Origin: an uncultured Alphaproteobacteria bacterium
Lineage (GTDB): Bacteria > Pseudomonadota > Alphaproteobacteria > CADEGL01
Assembly (NCBI GenBank): GCA_902826885.1
Contig: CADEGL010000034.1
Coordinates: 1 to 38,033 of the forward strand
Reading direction: 5' to 3'
Length of the DNA: 38,033 nt
Positions 8,308 through 15,235 of the stretch are shown one piece after another. Positions within the stretch are counted from its first letter, which is position 1, and each line of letters begins with the position of its first letter. The notes beneath the pieces are model-generated. The model was not told the origin of the DNA and searched no databases. It worked only from the letters and a program-made list of their open reading frames with translations. A program made the position numbers and the translations under genes.

Positions 8308-9760
8308 GCCGCGCCGGTTCCGGCCAAATGTGCGGCCGATTGAACCACCGACGCCCGATGAGCGGCCATCAAGGCTCGAAAGCCTCTGTTTCTGGTTCTT
8401 GGCCGCCATCGTGGTCCTGGCTCCGATTCCTTTCGGCAGCTATCGGGCCTGGGCCTGGAGCGCGCTGTCCGTGGCGGTCGGCGCTCTGCTGCTTCTATGG
8501 AGCATTTCCGCGGCCCGCAGACCAAAGACCATACGGATACCGTGGCGCGTTTTGGCTCTGCCCGCCGCGGTTTTTGCCGCTGTCGTGCTCTGGTTCTTTT
8601 TTCAGGCGGCGAGCGCTTCGCCCGAGTCCTGGCATCATCCCATCTGGCGTCAAGCAGGCCATGCGCTTGGAACGGACATCCCCGGCGCGATCAGCATCAA
8701 TCCTGAAGCCACGATCAGCGGCATCATGCGCTTCGTCGCCTATGCCGGCGTTTTCGTTCTAGCGCTTCAGTTCGGCCGGGCGCCCCCACGCGCGCATGCG
8801 ATGGTCTGGATCGTCGCCTTGGCCGGCCTGGTCTATGCGCTTTACGGCTTGGTGCTGAAGTTCGCCGGAGCCGAGATGATTCTTTGGTACCCGCGGTGGG
8901 CCTATCCGGGCTCGTTGACGAGCACCTTCGTCAATCGCAATAGCTATGGAACCTATGCCGGCCTTGGAGCGGTCGCGACGCTGTCGCTCATGAATGCCGC
9001 GTTTATCCGCAGCCTGGAAAAGGGGGTGCGGACGCGGGCAGGGTTCATCCATTTCACAAACAACCTCACCCCATCGCTCTTTTTCTTGATAGCCGCGTTC
9101 GTGGTGATCGCGACCGCGCTTCTATTCAGCCAGTCGCGCGGCGCCTTCCTGGCCACGATCCTCGGCATTGGAACGTTCTTCGCCATGATGGCATTGCGCC
9201 GCCAGCAGAAGACCGGAGCCGCGATCGGCTATGTGGTGGCGTTCATTGTGGCAGGCGCCGTTTTGGTTTCCTTTAGCGGGAACGCGACTTTAGCGCGCTT
9301 TGCCGATCTCGCGACACAGGACAGCGGACGCACTGCGATCTTTGCCTTGAGCGCCCACGCCATCGCCGAGCACCCCATTCTGGGGTGGGGGTTGGGTACG
9401 TTCCGGGGCGTTTTTCAGATCTTGCGCGACGCCAGTTTCTCTGCCCTGACCCCGGCCTATCAGCAGGCGCACAGCAGCTATCTCGAGCTTGCGCTGGAGG
9501 CGGGCCTGCCGGCCTTTGCATTGATGATGTCTCTGCTCGCGGGCATCGTCGGGCTTTGCGTCAGGGGCGTCTTGCGCCGCCGCCGGCGCGTCATCTACCC
9601 AGCCTTGGGCTTGGGGGTTACCACTTTGGTCGCGGCGCACGCCGCGATCGATTTCAGCCTGCAGATCCCGGCGATTACCGTGACCTATCTGTTTCTCATG
9701 GGCGCGGCATGCGGCCAGTCGTTCAACACCGGCCCGATTAAGCCGGGTAACGGCGCTTAA
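8297..9760 (+). CDS. O-antigen ligase family protein (Wzy_C domain)
   Basis: 487-aa polytopic inner-membrane protein with about 10-12 helices and a clear Wzy_C (PF04932) core: LLFSQSRGAFLATILGIG, then SGRTAIFALSAHAIAEHPILGWGLGTF and AHSSYLELALEAGLPAF. The Arg-containing SRGA and the GWG-x-GTF loop are the conserved elements of the Wzy/WaaL superfamily, which joins undecaprenyl-diphosphate-linked units or attaches the chain to an acceptor. The start is the ATG overlapping the end of the sugar-phosphotransferase gene. A soluble Arg/Pro-rich N-terminal tail of about 25 residues precedes the first helix. This is the second polymerase/ligase-like gene in the locus. The 3' end overlaps the convergent 9757 gene by 4 bp. 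Confidence 0.9.
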   Translation: MPIEPRRFRPNVRPIEPPTPDERPSRLESLCFWFLAAIVVLAPIPFGSYRAWAWSALSVAVGALLLLWSISAARRPKTIRIPWRVLALPAAVFAAVVLWFFFQAASASPESWHHPIWRQAGHALGTDIPGAISINPEATISGIMRFVAYAGVFVLALQFGRAPPRAHAMVWIVALAGLVYALYGLVLKFAGAEMILWYPRWAYPGSLTSTFVNRNSYGTYAGLGAVATLSLMNAAFIRSLEKGVRTRAGFIHFTNNLTPSLFFLIAAFVVIATALLFSQSRGAFLATILGIGTFFAMMALRRQQKTGAAIGYVVAFIVAGAVLVSFSGNATLARFADLATQDSGRTAIFALSAHAIAEHPILGWGLGTFRGVFQILRDASFSALTPAYQQAHSSYLELALEAGLPAFALMMSLLAGIVGLCVRGVLRRRRRVIYPALGLGVTTLVAAHAAIDFSLQIPAITVTYLFLMGAACGQSFNTGPIKPGNGA

Positions 9761-10446
9761 TAGCCCCTGCGGTAGTAGAAGCCGACCCTGCGATAGAGCC
9801 CTTCCTCGTCGCGCAAAGCCTCCGCCACGATATCCAGGGCTTGGTGACGGCGCGCCATCAGAGCCAGCTTCTTCTCGTAAAAGCGGGCGGCGATCACAAC
9901 CTGCTCGTTCATCATGGCCCGCGTGGTCTTATCCAGCATGGGCCAAACGGTGAAGGCCAACTCAAGGCGGTCCAGTACGAGCTGGGGCTCGCGGGGCGCG
10001 GTGCGGACCGACATCTGCAAGGGCGGGTTGAGCGCGGGGGTCACACCCGTGGTGACCAGCTCCGCCTTGGCCACACGCAACCAGGCATAGGGCTGGGCCG
10101 GATCGAGCGCCAAGCCCTTCCGGTGGGAGTCCAGGCTGCGCATAGCCAACTCGCGCCCCTGGACCGTGGCGAGGCCGGCGGCTTCCGCCTGCTCGAGTTG
10201 AAGAGCGCCCAGATCCGTCCACGACCGCGGATTGTCCTGCCAGCGAAGGGCGCGCTGGCGGCTTAGGGCAGCGGCCTTGAGCATATCCTGGGAGACGGTT
10301 CCAGCCTTGGCCCCATCGCCCATGTCGCGCATCGTCTGGTCATACGGAGCCGAGATCGCGGCGGCCATGAAACGCGGAACGGCGAGCGCCAGGAGAAGGG
10401 CGCCCGCCGTTGCCGAAACCAGAATGAGGCCGAGATCCTTGCGCAT
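9757..10446 (-). CDS. membrane-anchored helical (TPR-like) protein of the EPS locus
   Basis: 229-aa protein I cannot assign to a named family with confidence. It begins with one N-terminal hydrophobic segment (LGLILVSATAGALLLALAVPRFMAA, about 5-29), then is soluble and mostly helical. Repeats such as SRQRALRWQDNPRSWTDLGAL and LDSHRKGLALDPAQPYAWLRVAKAEL look like divergent tetratricopeptide units. Expected topology is one membrane anchor with a periplasmic helical domain. It starts 30 bp after the autokinase stop on the same strand, so it is probably the last gene of the wza-wzc operon. A scaffold role for the export machine is inference. Its tail overlaps the convergent O-antigen ligase gene by 4 bp. 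Confidence 0.7.
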   Translation of the reverse strand: MRKDLGLILVSATAGALLLALAVPRFMAAAISAPYDQTMRDMGDGAKAGTVSQDMLKAAALSRQRALRWQDNPRSWTDLGALQLEQAEAAGLATVQGRELAMRSLDSHRKGLALDPAQPYAWLRVAKAELVTTGVTPALNPPLQMSVRTAPREPQLVLDRLELAFTVWPMLDKTTRAMMNEQVVIAARFYEKKLALMARRHQALDIVAEALRDEEGLYRRVGFYYRRGY

Positions 10447-10476
10447 CGCTCACCGGACGTCCGGAGCGAGGCAGGC

Positions 10477-12795
10477 TCACTCCGTGTAATAGTTCTTGTA
10501 GTTGCCGTAGTAAGAATACGCCGAGTCGGCGAAGTCATACTGCGCGTGCTTGCGCATGTCGACCTGACTGAGCAGGACGCCGGCCAGGCGGCCGCCGGCC
10601 TCCACCAGGGCGCGAAGACCCGCGATGGCGGATTCGCGCCGCGTCTTCTCCCAGCGCACGACGAAGAGGCTGCGATCGACCTGCCGGACCAAGACCAGGG
10701 CGTCGGAGACCGCGAGCAGCGGCGGCGTATCCAGGACGACCAGATCGTAGATCTGCGAAAGCTGGCGGATCAGTTTCTTCATTTCCGTCGAACCCAAAAG
10801 ATCGGTTGGATTCGGCGCGCGATTGCCACCGGTGATGAAATGAACGCCGGAGCGCGGATCGATCTCGATCACGTCCTCGAGGCTTGCCAGACCGGCCAGG
10901 TAATCGCCCAGGCCGAGTTGGTTCGGATGATCGAGATAGGTGTGCAGCGTCGAATGGCGCAGGTCGCAATCGATGATGATCGCCTTCTGCGCCGAGCGCG
11001 CGGCCATCGCGGCCAGCGACAAGGCGATCGAGGTCTTGCCCTCGCCGGGGATCGAGGACGTGACCAAGACAGTCTTCGGCGGGTTGTCGACACGCGACAG
11101 CAAAAGCGCCGTCCGCAGCGTACGAATAGCTTCGCCGTAAGCCGAATTCGGACGGTCGAGCGCAACCTCGTGCGGGCGTTTTCCGAGTTTCTGGAGGTCG
11201 CCCAGCGACGGCACCAGACCGATCGTGGCCTGCCCGGTCATGGCTTCGATCTCGTTCAAGCTGTGGAAGCCCGAGTCGAGATACTCGGCGACGAGCGCGA
11301 TGGCGATGCCGATCACGATCGAGACCACGAAGGCGGCCGCGATCATCAGCCCGCGCTTGGGATAGAAGGGGCTGCCGGGCACGGCCGCGCGCGAGATGAT
11401 GCGCGCATCGGCTTGCTGCAGAAGGTCGTCGCGGGCGACGCTGGTTTCCTTGAAGCGCGACAAAAGCGTTTCATAGAGCTGCTTGTTCGCGCGCACTTCG
11501 CTTTCGAGCGAACGCAGCGTGACCTCGGCTTCCTTTTGCTGCTCCAGCAATTGCTCGAGACGGCGGACTTCCTTGGTGACATTGGCCTCGCGCGTGCGGG
11601 TGATCTTCAACTCGTTGTCCTGGTTGAGCGAGATCTTGGACACTTCGGATTCGATCTTCGCGCGCGCGGCGGCCAGTTCCTGCTGGGCCTGCTTCAGCTT
11701 GGGATGGGTCGGCAGGTACTGCTGCGACAGATCGGCGATCTTGCGCTCGAGCATGGCCTCCTGCTCGCGCAGGCCCTGGATCAAGCGCGAATCCAACACC
11801 GCCGCGACGGCTTGCGCATCACCGCCGGCCTTCAGCATTGTCTGGACCTGCTCGTAGCGCGCCTCAGCCTCCGCGCGCTTGTTACGGGCTTGGATCAACT
11901 CTTCGTTCAGGCCGACAAGCTGCTGCTGGAACAGAGTCGCGCCGCCGACCTCGATGATGCCAGCGGTCCGGCGAAATTCTTCCAGGCGCTGTTCGGAATC
12001 GATCACGCGGCGGCGCATCTCGTTGACACGCTCCGACAGCCACTTGCTGGCGCGCGAGGTGGCGTCACCCTTCGCCGCGAGTTGCTCGAGGATATACAGT
12101 TCCGAAACCGTGTTCGCGGCCAGGGCGGCGAACGCCGGGTCGGTCGAAGTGTAAGTGACCGTGAGCACGCGCGAACGGTCATGCGGCATCACGTTGAGGC
12201 CACCGAGAAAAGCGCCGGCGAGCTGGTCGACCAGAGCGTCCCGCTTTTCTTCGGCCGTCATCGGGGCGACCGCGGGCCGTGTCTCGTTCGCGTCCGCGCC
12301 GAAGATGGCTTCACGGATCGGCGCCAAGAGCGTGGCGGAGATGAACTCGCGCACCGGACCGAACACGGTGCCGAACAACCCCTTCTCCGGGCGCCGGAGT
12401 TCCGGATTGAACATCGGATTGTTGACGAGATTCAGCCGCTCCACGGCCTTGCGCGCCATTTCGCGCGATGAAAGAACCGCGGCCTCGGTCTCGTTGGTCC
12501 AATAATCCGCCTGGACGCTTTGAACCACCGATTCCGTATTGACGACCTTCTGGCGGCTGCCATCGACCACCATGTCGACATCAGCGCGGTAGAGCGGGGT
12601 GATCTGATAGACGAACAAAGCGGCCAGCGAGGTAACCAGAAACGCCACGCCCGCGATGAGAGCGATCCGGCGGCGCAAAACGGAGTAAAGCCGGCGCAGC
12701 GTGAGCGTTTCTTCCTCGACCAGCGGAATAGGGCCCGGCGCGTCGCGGACGACGGGCTCGTTCTCCGGGAGGGGAAGTCGGGTCACAGCGCTCAA
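10477..12795 (-). CDS. wzc: polysaccharide co-polymerase / bacterial tyrosine autokinase (Wzc/ExoP type)
   Basis: 772-aa inner-membrane BY-kinase that controls chain length and export of EPS. Layout: cytoplasmic tail, TM1 (about 44-63), Wzz-type periplasmic domain with long coiled coil, a GNVR-type segment near PGSPFYPKRG, TM2 (around 490-510), then the kinase. Kinase motifs are Walker A SSIPGEGKTS (580-589), Walker A' IIIDCDLR and Walker B VVLDTPPLL. The C-terminus is a Tyr cluster with seven tyrosines in the last 20 residues (753-770), the autophosphorylation tail. The start is uncertain: the frame is open to a TTG at 12864, but TTG at 12795 has an AGAGG ribosome-binding site nine bases upstream and I prefer it. 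No ATG exists before the first helix. Confidence 0.92.
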   Translation of the reverse strand: MSAVTRLPLPENEPVVRDAPGPIPLVEEETLTLRRLYSVLRRRIALIAGVAFLVTSLAALFVYQITPLYRADVDMVVDGSRQKVVNTESVVQSVQADYWTNETEAAVLSSREMARKAVERLNLVNNPMFNPELRRPEKGLFGTVFGPVREFISATLLAPIREAIFGADANETRPAVAPMTAEEKRDALVDQLAGAFLGGLNVMPHDRSRVLTVTYTSTDPAFAALAANTVSELYILEQLAAKGDATSRASKWLSERVNEMRRRVIDSEQRLEEFRRTAGIIEVGGATLFQQQLVGLNEELIQARNKRAEAEARYEQVQTMLKAGGDAQAVAAVLDSRLIQGLREQEAMLERKIADLSQQYLPTHPKLKQAQQELAAARAKIESEVSKISLNQDNELKITRTREANVTKEVRRLEQLLEQQKEAEVTLRSLESEVRANKQLYETLLSRFKETSVARDDLLQQADARIISRAAVPGSPFYPKRGLMIAAAFVVSIVIGIAIALVAEYLDSGFHSLNEIEAMTGQATIGLVPSLGDLQKLGKRPHEVALDRPNSAYGEAIRTLRTALLLSRVDNPPKTVLVTSSIPGEGKTSIALSLAAMAARSAQKAIIIDCDLRHSTLHTYLDHPNQLGLGDYLAGLASLEDVIEIDPRSGVHFITGGNRAPNPTDLLGSTEMKKLIRQLSQIYDLVVLDTPPLLAVSDALVLVRQVDRSLFVVRWEKTRRESAIAGLRALVEAGGRLAGVLLSQVDMRKHAQYDFADSAYSYYGNYKNYYTE

Positions 12796-12804
12796 GGTCT
12801 TAAT

Positions 12805-12809
12805 CCTCT
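12805..12809 (-). promoter_or_regulatory. ribosome-binding site deciding the wzc start
   Basis: On the - strand AGAGG is followed by nine bases and a TTG codon (12795-12793). The frame continues upstream to another TTG at 12864, but no comparable Shine-Dalgarno match was seen there, so this site favours the shorter protein. Confidence 0.5.
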
Positions 12810-12899
12810 GGCCCTCGCGGGCGCATCCGTCTGCTTGAAGCGATTCTGCAAAGCTACGAACCAATTTGCGTCAGATGGGCCGGAGGACATGCCCGTCTA

Positions 12900-12937
12900 T
12901 TCCGATAACATATTGATAATCAAAGAATTTATCGGAA
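12900..12937. promoter_or_regulatory. AT-rich inverted repeats upstream of wzc (possible operator/promoter)
   Basis: In an otherwise GC-rich window this stretch is AT-rich and dyad-rich. TTCCGATAA (12900-12908) is the exact reverse complement of TTATCGGAA (12929-12937). Between them lies a perfect 11-base palindrome TTGATAATCAA (12913-12923). ATTGATAAT (12912-12920) recurs in inverted orientation as ATTATCAAT at 13020-13028. This could be a regulator site or a promoter for wzc separate from the export gene. No specific regulator can be named from sequence. Confidence 0.4.
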
Positions 12938-12979
12938 CCTTGCCGTCCCTCTTCCACCCTACGCATGCACAACTAAGCA

Positions 12980-13007
12980 CACCCCGTGCCAAGCGTGGCA
13001 CGGGGTG
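12980..13007. other. strong stem-loop between the export gene and wzc
   Basis: A perfect 12-bp stem with a four-base AGCG loop: CACCCCGTGCCA pairs with TGGCACGGGGTG. It lies 48 bases past the stop of the export gene (read on the - strand) and about 185 bases before the wzc start. Neither side carries a convincing T run directly after the stem, so it is not a textbook intrinsic terminator. It could be an RNA-processing or stability element that sets different levels of the two products, or a Rho-assisted stop. Confidence 0.55.
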
Positions 13008-13055
13008 AGTTTATGTATAATTATCAATAAGTTGTATTATTCGGCGAAAGTCGTA

Positions 13056-13700
13056 CTAGAACAGCCGACGATCCACGTCGATCGTATCGCCCGGAAGCAC
13101 GGGGGCGTCCAAATCAGCCTCGAACTCTTCTTCTACAAGCTGATGGTTCTGCCGCTGCCCGAATCGCTGTCCTTCCAACTGACGATTCACGTCCGTGGGG
13201 GTGACGGCTCTCTGATCGATCCGGCTGTCCCGATAGAGAGTGACCTCGGACGTCTTCGCCCGGCGGTTGAACCCCCCAGCGATGGCGATGGCCTGGCGGA
13301 TGTTGATCCCAACGACGTAGGCGTAGCTGCCGGGGCTCTTCACCTCGCCCAGCACGTAAAATGGCCGGTAATTCAGGACGTCGACCGACACCTTGGGGTC
13401 GACCAGAAAGTCTTTGGCTAGGCGGTCGGTGATCGACTTGGTCAGCTCGGGCACCGTCAAACGCGCGGCGTCCACGGCGCCCACGAGGGGTATGGTCACC
13501 TGGCCGCCGGCGTCGACGGCGAACTCGCCGGACATGTCGGGCTGACCGAACACGGTCACGCGGAGCTTGTCGCCGGTCCCCAGCCGATATTCGGAGATAT
13601 TCTGCGCATGGGCCCCGGCGAAAACGCTCGTGAACAGCGCGATGGCGCACGCAAACGCTAGCACCCACGCCTGTCGTCGGATTCCCGTCTGCATCAACAC
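13056..13700 (-). CDS. short polysaccharide export (OPX/Wza-like) protein
   Basis: 214-aa periplasmic export protein. It has a Sec signal peptide (1-32, ending AGAHAQ), a Poly_export domain (about 36-110: YRLGTGDKLRVTVFGQPDMSG, VTIPLVGAV) and one SLBB domain (about 113-165: FYVLGEVKSPGSYAYVVG, IAIAGGFNRRA). The last residues PVLPGDTIDVDRR close the fold. The signal peptide has no lipobox: the only Cys (18) lies inside the hydrophobic core. The protein also ends where E. coli Wza continues into further SLBB repeats and the amphipathic helix that spans the outer membrane, so it cannot form that pore itself. The start is GTG at 13700, with GGAGGAG six bases upstream (ATG at 13694 possible). It follows the beta-barrel gene and precedes wzc. 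Confidence 0.9.
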   Translation of the reverse strand: MLMQTGIRRQAWVLAFACAIALFTSVFAGAHAQNISEYRLGTGDKLRVTVFGQPDMSGEFAVDAGGQVTIPLVGAVDAARLTVPELTKSITDRLAKDFLVDPKVSVDVLNYRPFYVLGEVKSPGSYAYVVGINIRQAIAIAGGFNRRAKTSEVTLYRDSRIDQRAVTPTDVNRQLEGQRFGQRQNHQLVEEEFEADLDAPVLPGDTIDVDRRLF

Positions 13701-13747
13701 TTAAAACTCCTCCATGCTGGACGTCTGGAGCGCGTTGGCGGCGCTCA

Positions 13748-15235
13748 TCATATCTTAGCCGCGATGCTCAAGAACCATTGACGCTTCGTCAATTTATCGG
13801 CCTCGATGTTGGATTTCCGGTCCGTGAACAGGTAGCTCACGTTAGCCGTGAGATAATCCAAAAAGTAATAGGTGAGGCCGACGGAATAGGACCACGTTTT
13901 GTCGTGACGCTGCTCGCTAGGAAAGAAACCGCCCTGCGGCGTCAAGTTGTCCGATTGATAGACTGCGTCGATGTAGGTCCCGCTGACGTTGAAGTACAAG
14001 TTGTCGCGCGCTTCCCAGTCGGCGCCGAGCGAGAAGAAGTTTGTCGCGACCTGCTTGGTCTCGAAATCCGTCGTCGCCAAGTTGCTTTGCAGCAAACGCG
14101 CGTTAAGCGTCAAAAGCTCGGTCGCGTTCCAAATTCCGCTAATGTCGAATGTCGGACCGGTCGTCGGCGTGAAGGCCGGATCGGTGAAGGTCGAGTGGAC
14201 CACGCCGATGCCGATATCGACATATGTGACATCGGCAAAATCGTAGGTAAGGCCGAACATGACTTGGTATTCGCGCGAATTCTGATTGAAGCCATTCGCG
14301 TCCTGGTCCGAATCGTAAATTCTCTGCGAATACTGCGGTTCGACATACAAGGACGTGTCTTCCCATGCCTGGTAACCGACACGAGGCGTAATCGCGTACT
14401 GCCAGAAATTTTGAAAGCCTAGGTCCACGTTGTTGTTGTTGACGTAGGACCAGCGCTGACCATCGATGTTGATTCGCGCGATTAGAGGGTCCGTACTGAA
14501 GACCGGCTGCAGAGCAAAGATGTCCTGGTGATAAACGATGGTGCCGTTGTTGGTGGTATCGACAACAGGTCCGAACGGATTGGCGGGATCAAACGCGGTC
14601 GGAGCTGTAAGAGGCGCGTTTCCAATTTGGTGTTGGCGCGCATGGATATAACCAAGCCCTAAGTTTGACTGATCCTGGATGTCGATGCGGGCTTTGGTAT
14701 CGAGGATATAGTCGTAGAAGTCTTGCGAGGTGTTTTCCTCGTAGTAGCCTTTATCGACCGCGAAATTGGTGCTGAACGCATGCCGGTCCCAATCGGATTC
14801 CAGCCCGATCGATGGCATGATGTGGAAAATCTTGTCGGCGACACCGTTCTCGGGCGTGTTGAAGACGTTGTCGTCGAACTCCTCCATCACCTTCAGCCCC
14901 GCGCGGACCCGAAAGCTGTTGAGTGTCTGTACCGTGTTGGGATTGAGCATCGGCGAAAGCATGGTGCCGAGCTCGAGTCCTTCCGATTGAAAACCGGGAA
15001 CCGGCCGTAAGTTGACCGCGGATTGTTTGGTCGTCTGGGCCAGGGCAAAGCCGGGCGCGAAGAACGCGCCAGCGCACATCAGAACTGTCAATCCACGGAT
15101 GATCGATTCGGGCGAAGATGACCGGAAATATCTTCCGGGGCCTCGCCTCTCGAGCCGCGCCCGAGACCGGACGCGGCCGAGACCGTCCTTAGGACGGGCT
15201 CGGTGATTTCGCGTCGTTCTCGAACAAATTCTCAT
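13748..15235 (-). CDS. outer-membrane beta-barrel protein (BBP2-type)
   Basis: About 495-aa outer-membrane protein. A signal peptide (GLTVLMCAGAFFAPGFALAQ) precedes a mature protein of many short alternating strands ending in QWFLSIAAKI, with frequent W/Y/F at strand ends, as in the putative beta-barrel porin family (PF10082). Strand examples are GLGYIHARQHQIG, YNFADVTYVDIGIG-like segments and WSYSVGLTYYFLDYL. The start is unclear: ATG 15235 (TTG 15238 just before) overlaps the FecR gene end by about 47 bases and gives about 46 Arg-rich residues before the signal peptide, while TTG at 15091 would give a normal signal peptide. It sits between FecR and the short export protein, so an outer-membrane role in EPS export or secretion is likely but inferred. 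Confidence 0.82.
   Translation of the reverse strand: MRICSRTTRNHRARPKDGLGRVRSRARLERRGPGRYFRSSSPESIIRGLTVLMCAGAFFAPGFALAQTTKQSAVNLRPVPGFQSEGLELGTMLSPMLNPNTVQTLNSFRVRAGLKVMEEFDDNVFNTPENGVADKIFHIMPSIGLESDWDRHAFSTNFAVDKGYYEENTSQDFYDYILDTKARIDIQDQSNLGLGYIHARQHQIGNAPLTAPTAFDPANPFGPVVDTTNNGTIVYHQDIFALQPVFSTDPLIARINIDGQRWSYVNNNNVDLGFQNFWQYAITPRVGYQAWEDTSLYVEPQYSQRIYDSDQDANGFNQNSREYQVMFGLTYDFADVTYVDIGIGVVHSTFTDPAFTPTTGPTFDISGIWNATELLTLNARLLQSNLATTDFETKQVATNFFSLGADWEARDNLYFNVSGTYIDAVYQSDNLTPQGGFFPSEQRHDKTWSYSVGLTYYFLDYLTANVSYLFTDRKSNIEADKLTKRQWFLSIAAKI
15177..15203. other. stem-loop with the FecR stop codon in its loop
   Basis: CCGTCC (15183-15188) and GGACGG (15192-15197) flank TTA, which on the - strand is the TAA stop of the FecR gene. 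Pairing continues outside one mismatch (CCGAG with CTCGG). It lies inside the overlap with the beta-barrel frame and lacks a T tract, so a translational-coupling or RNA-stability role is more likely than termination. Confidence 0.4.

Noticed and set aside
10546-12471. 641-codon + strand open frame opposite wzc
   Set aside because: High-GC shadow frame. The - strand protein has complete BY-kinase motifs; the + product is low-complexity and without a recognisable domain.
12980-13007. Intrinsic terminator of the export gene
   Set aside because: The stem is strong, but the following bases on the - strand are not T-rich; listed as a stem-loop of unknown role.
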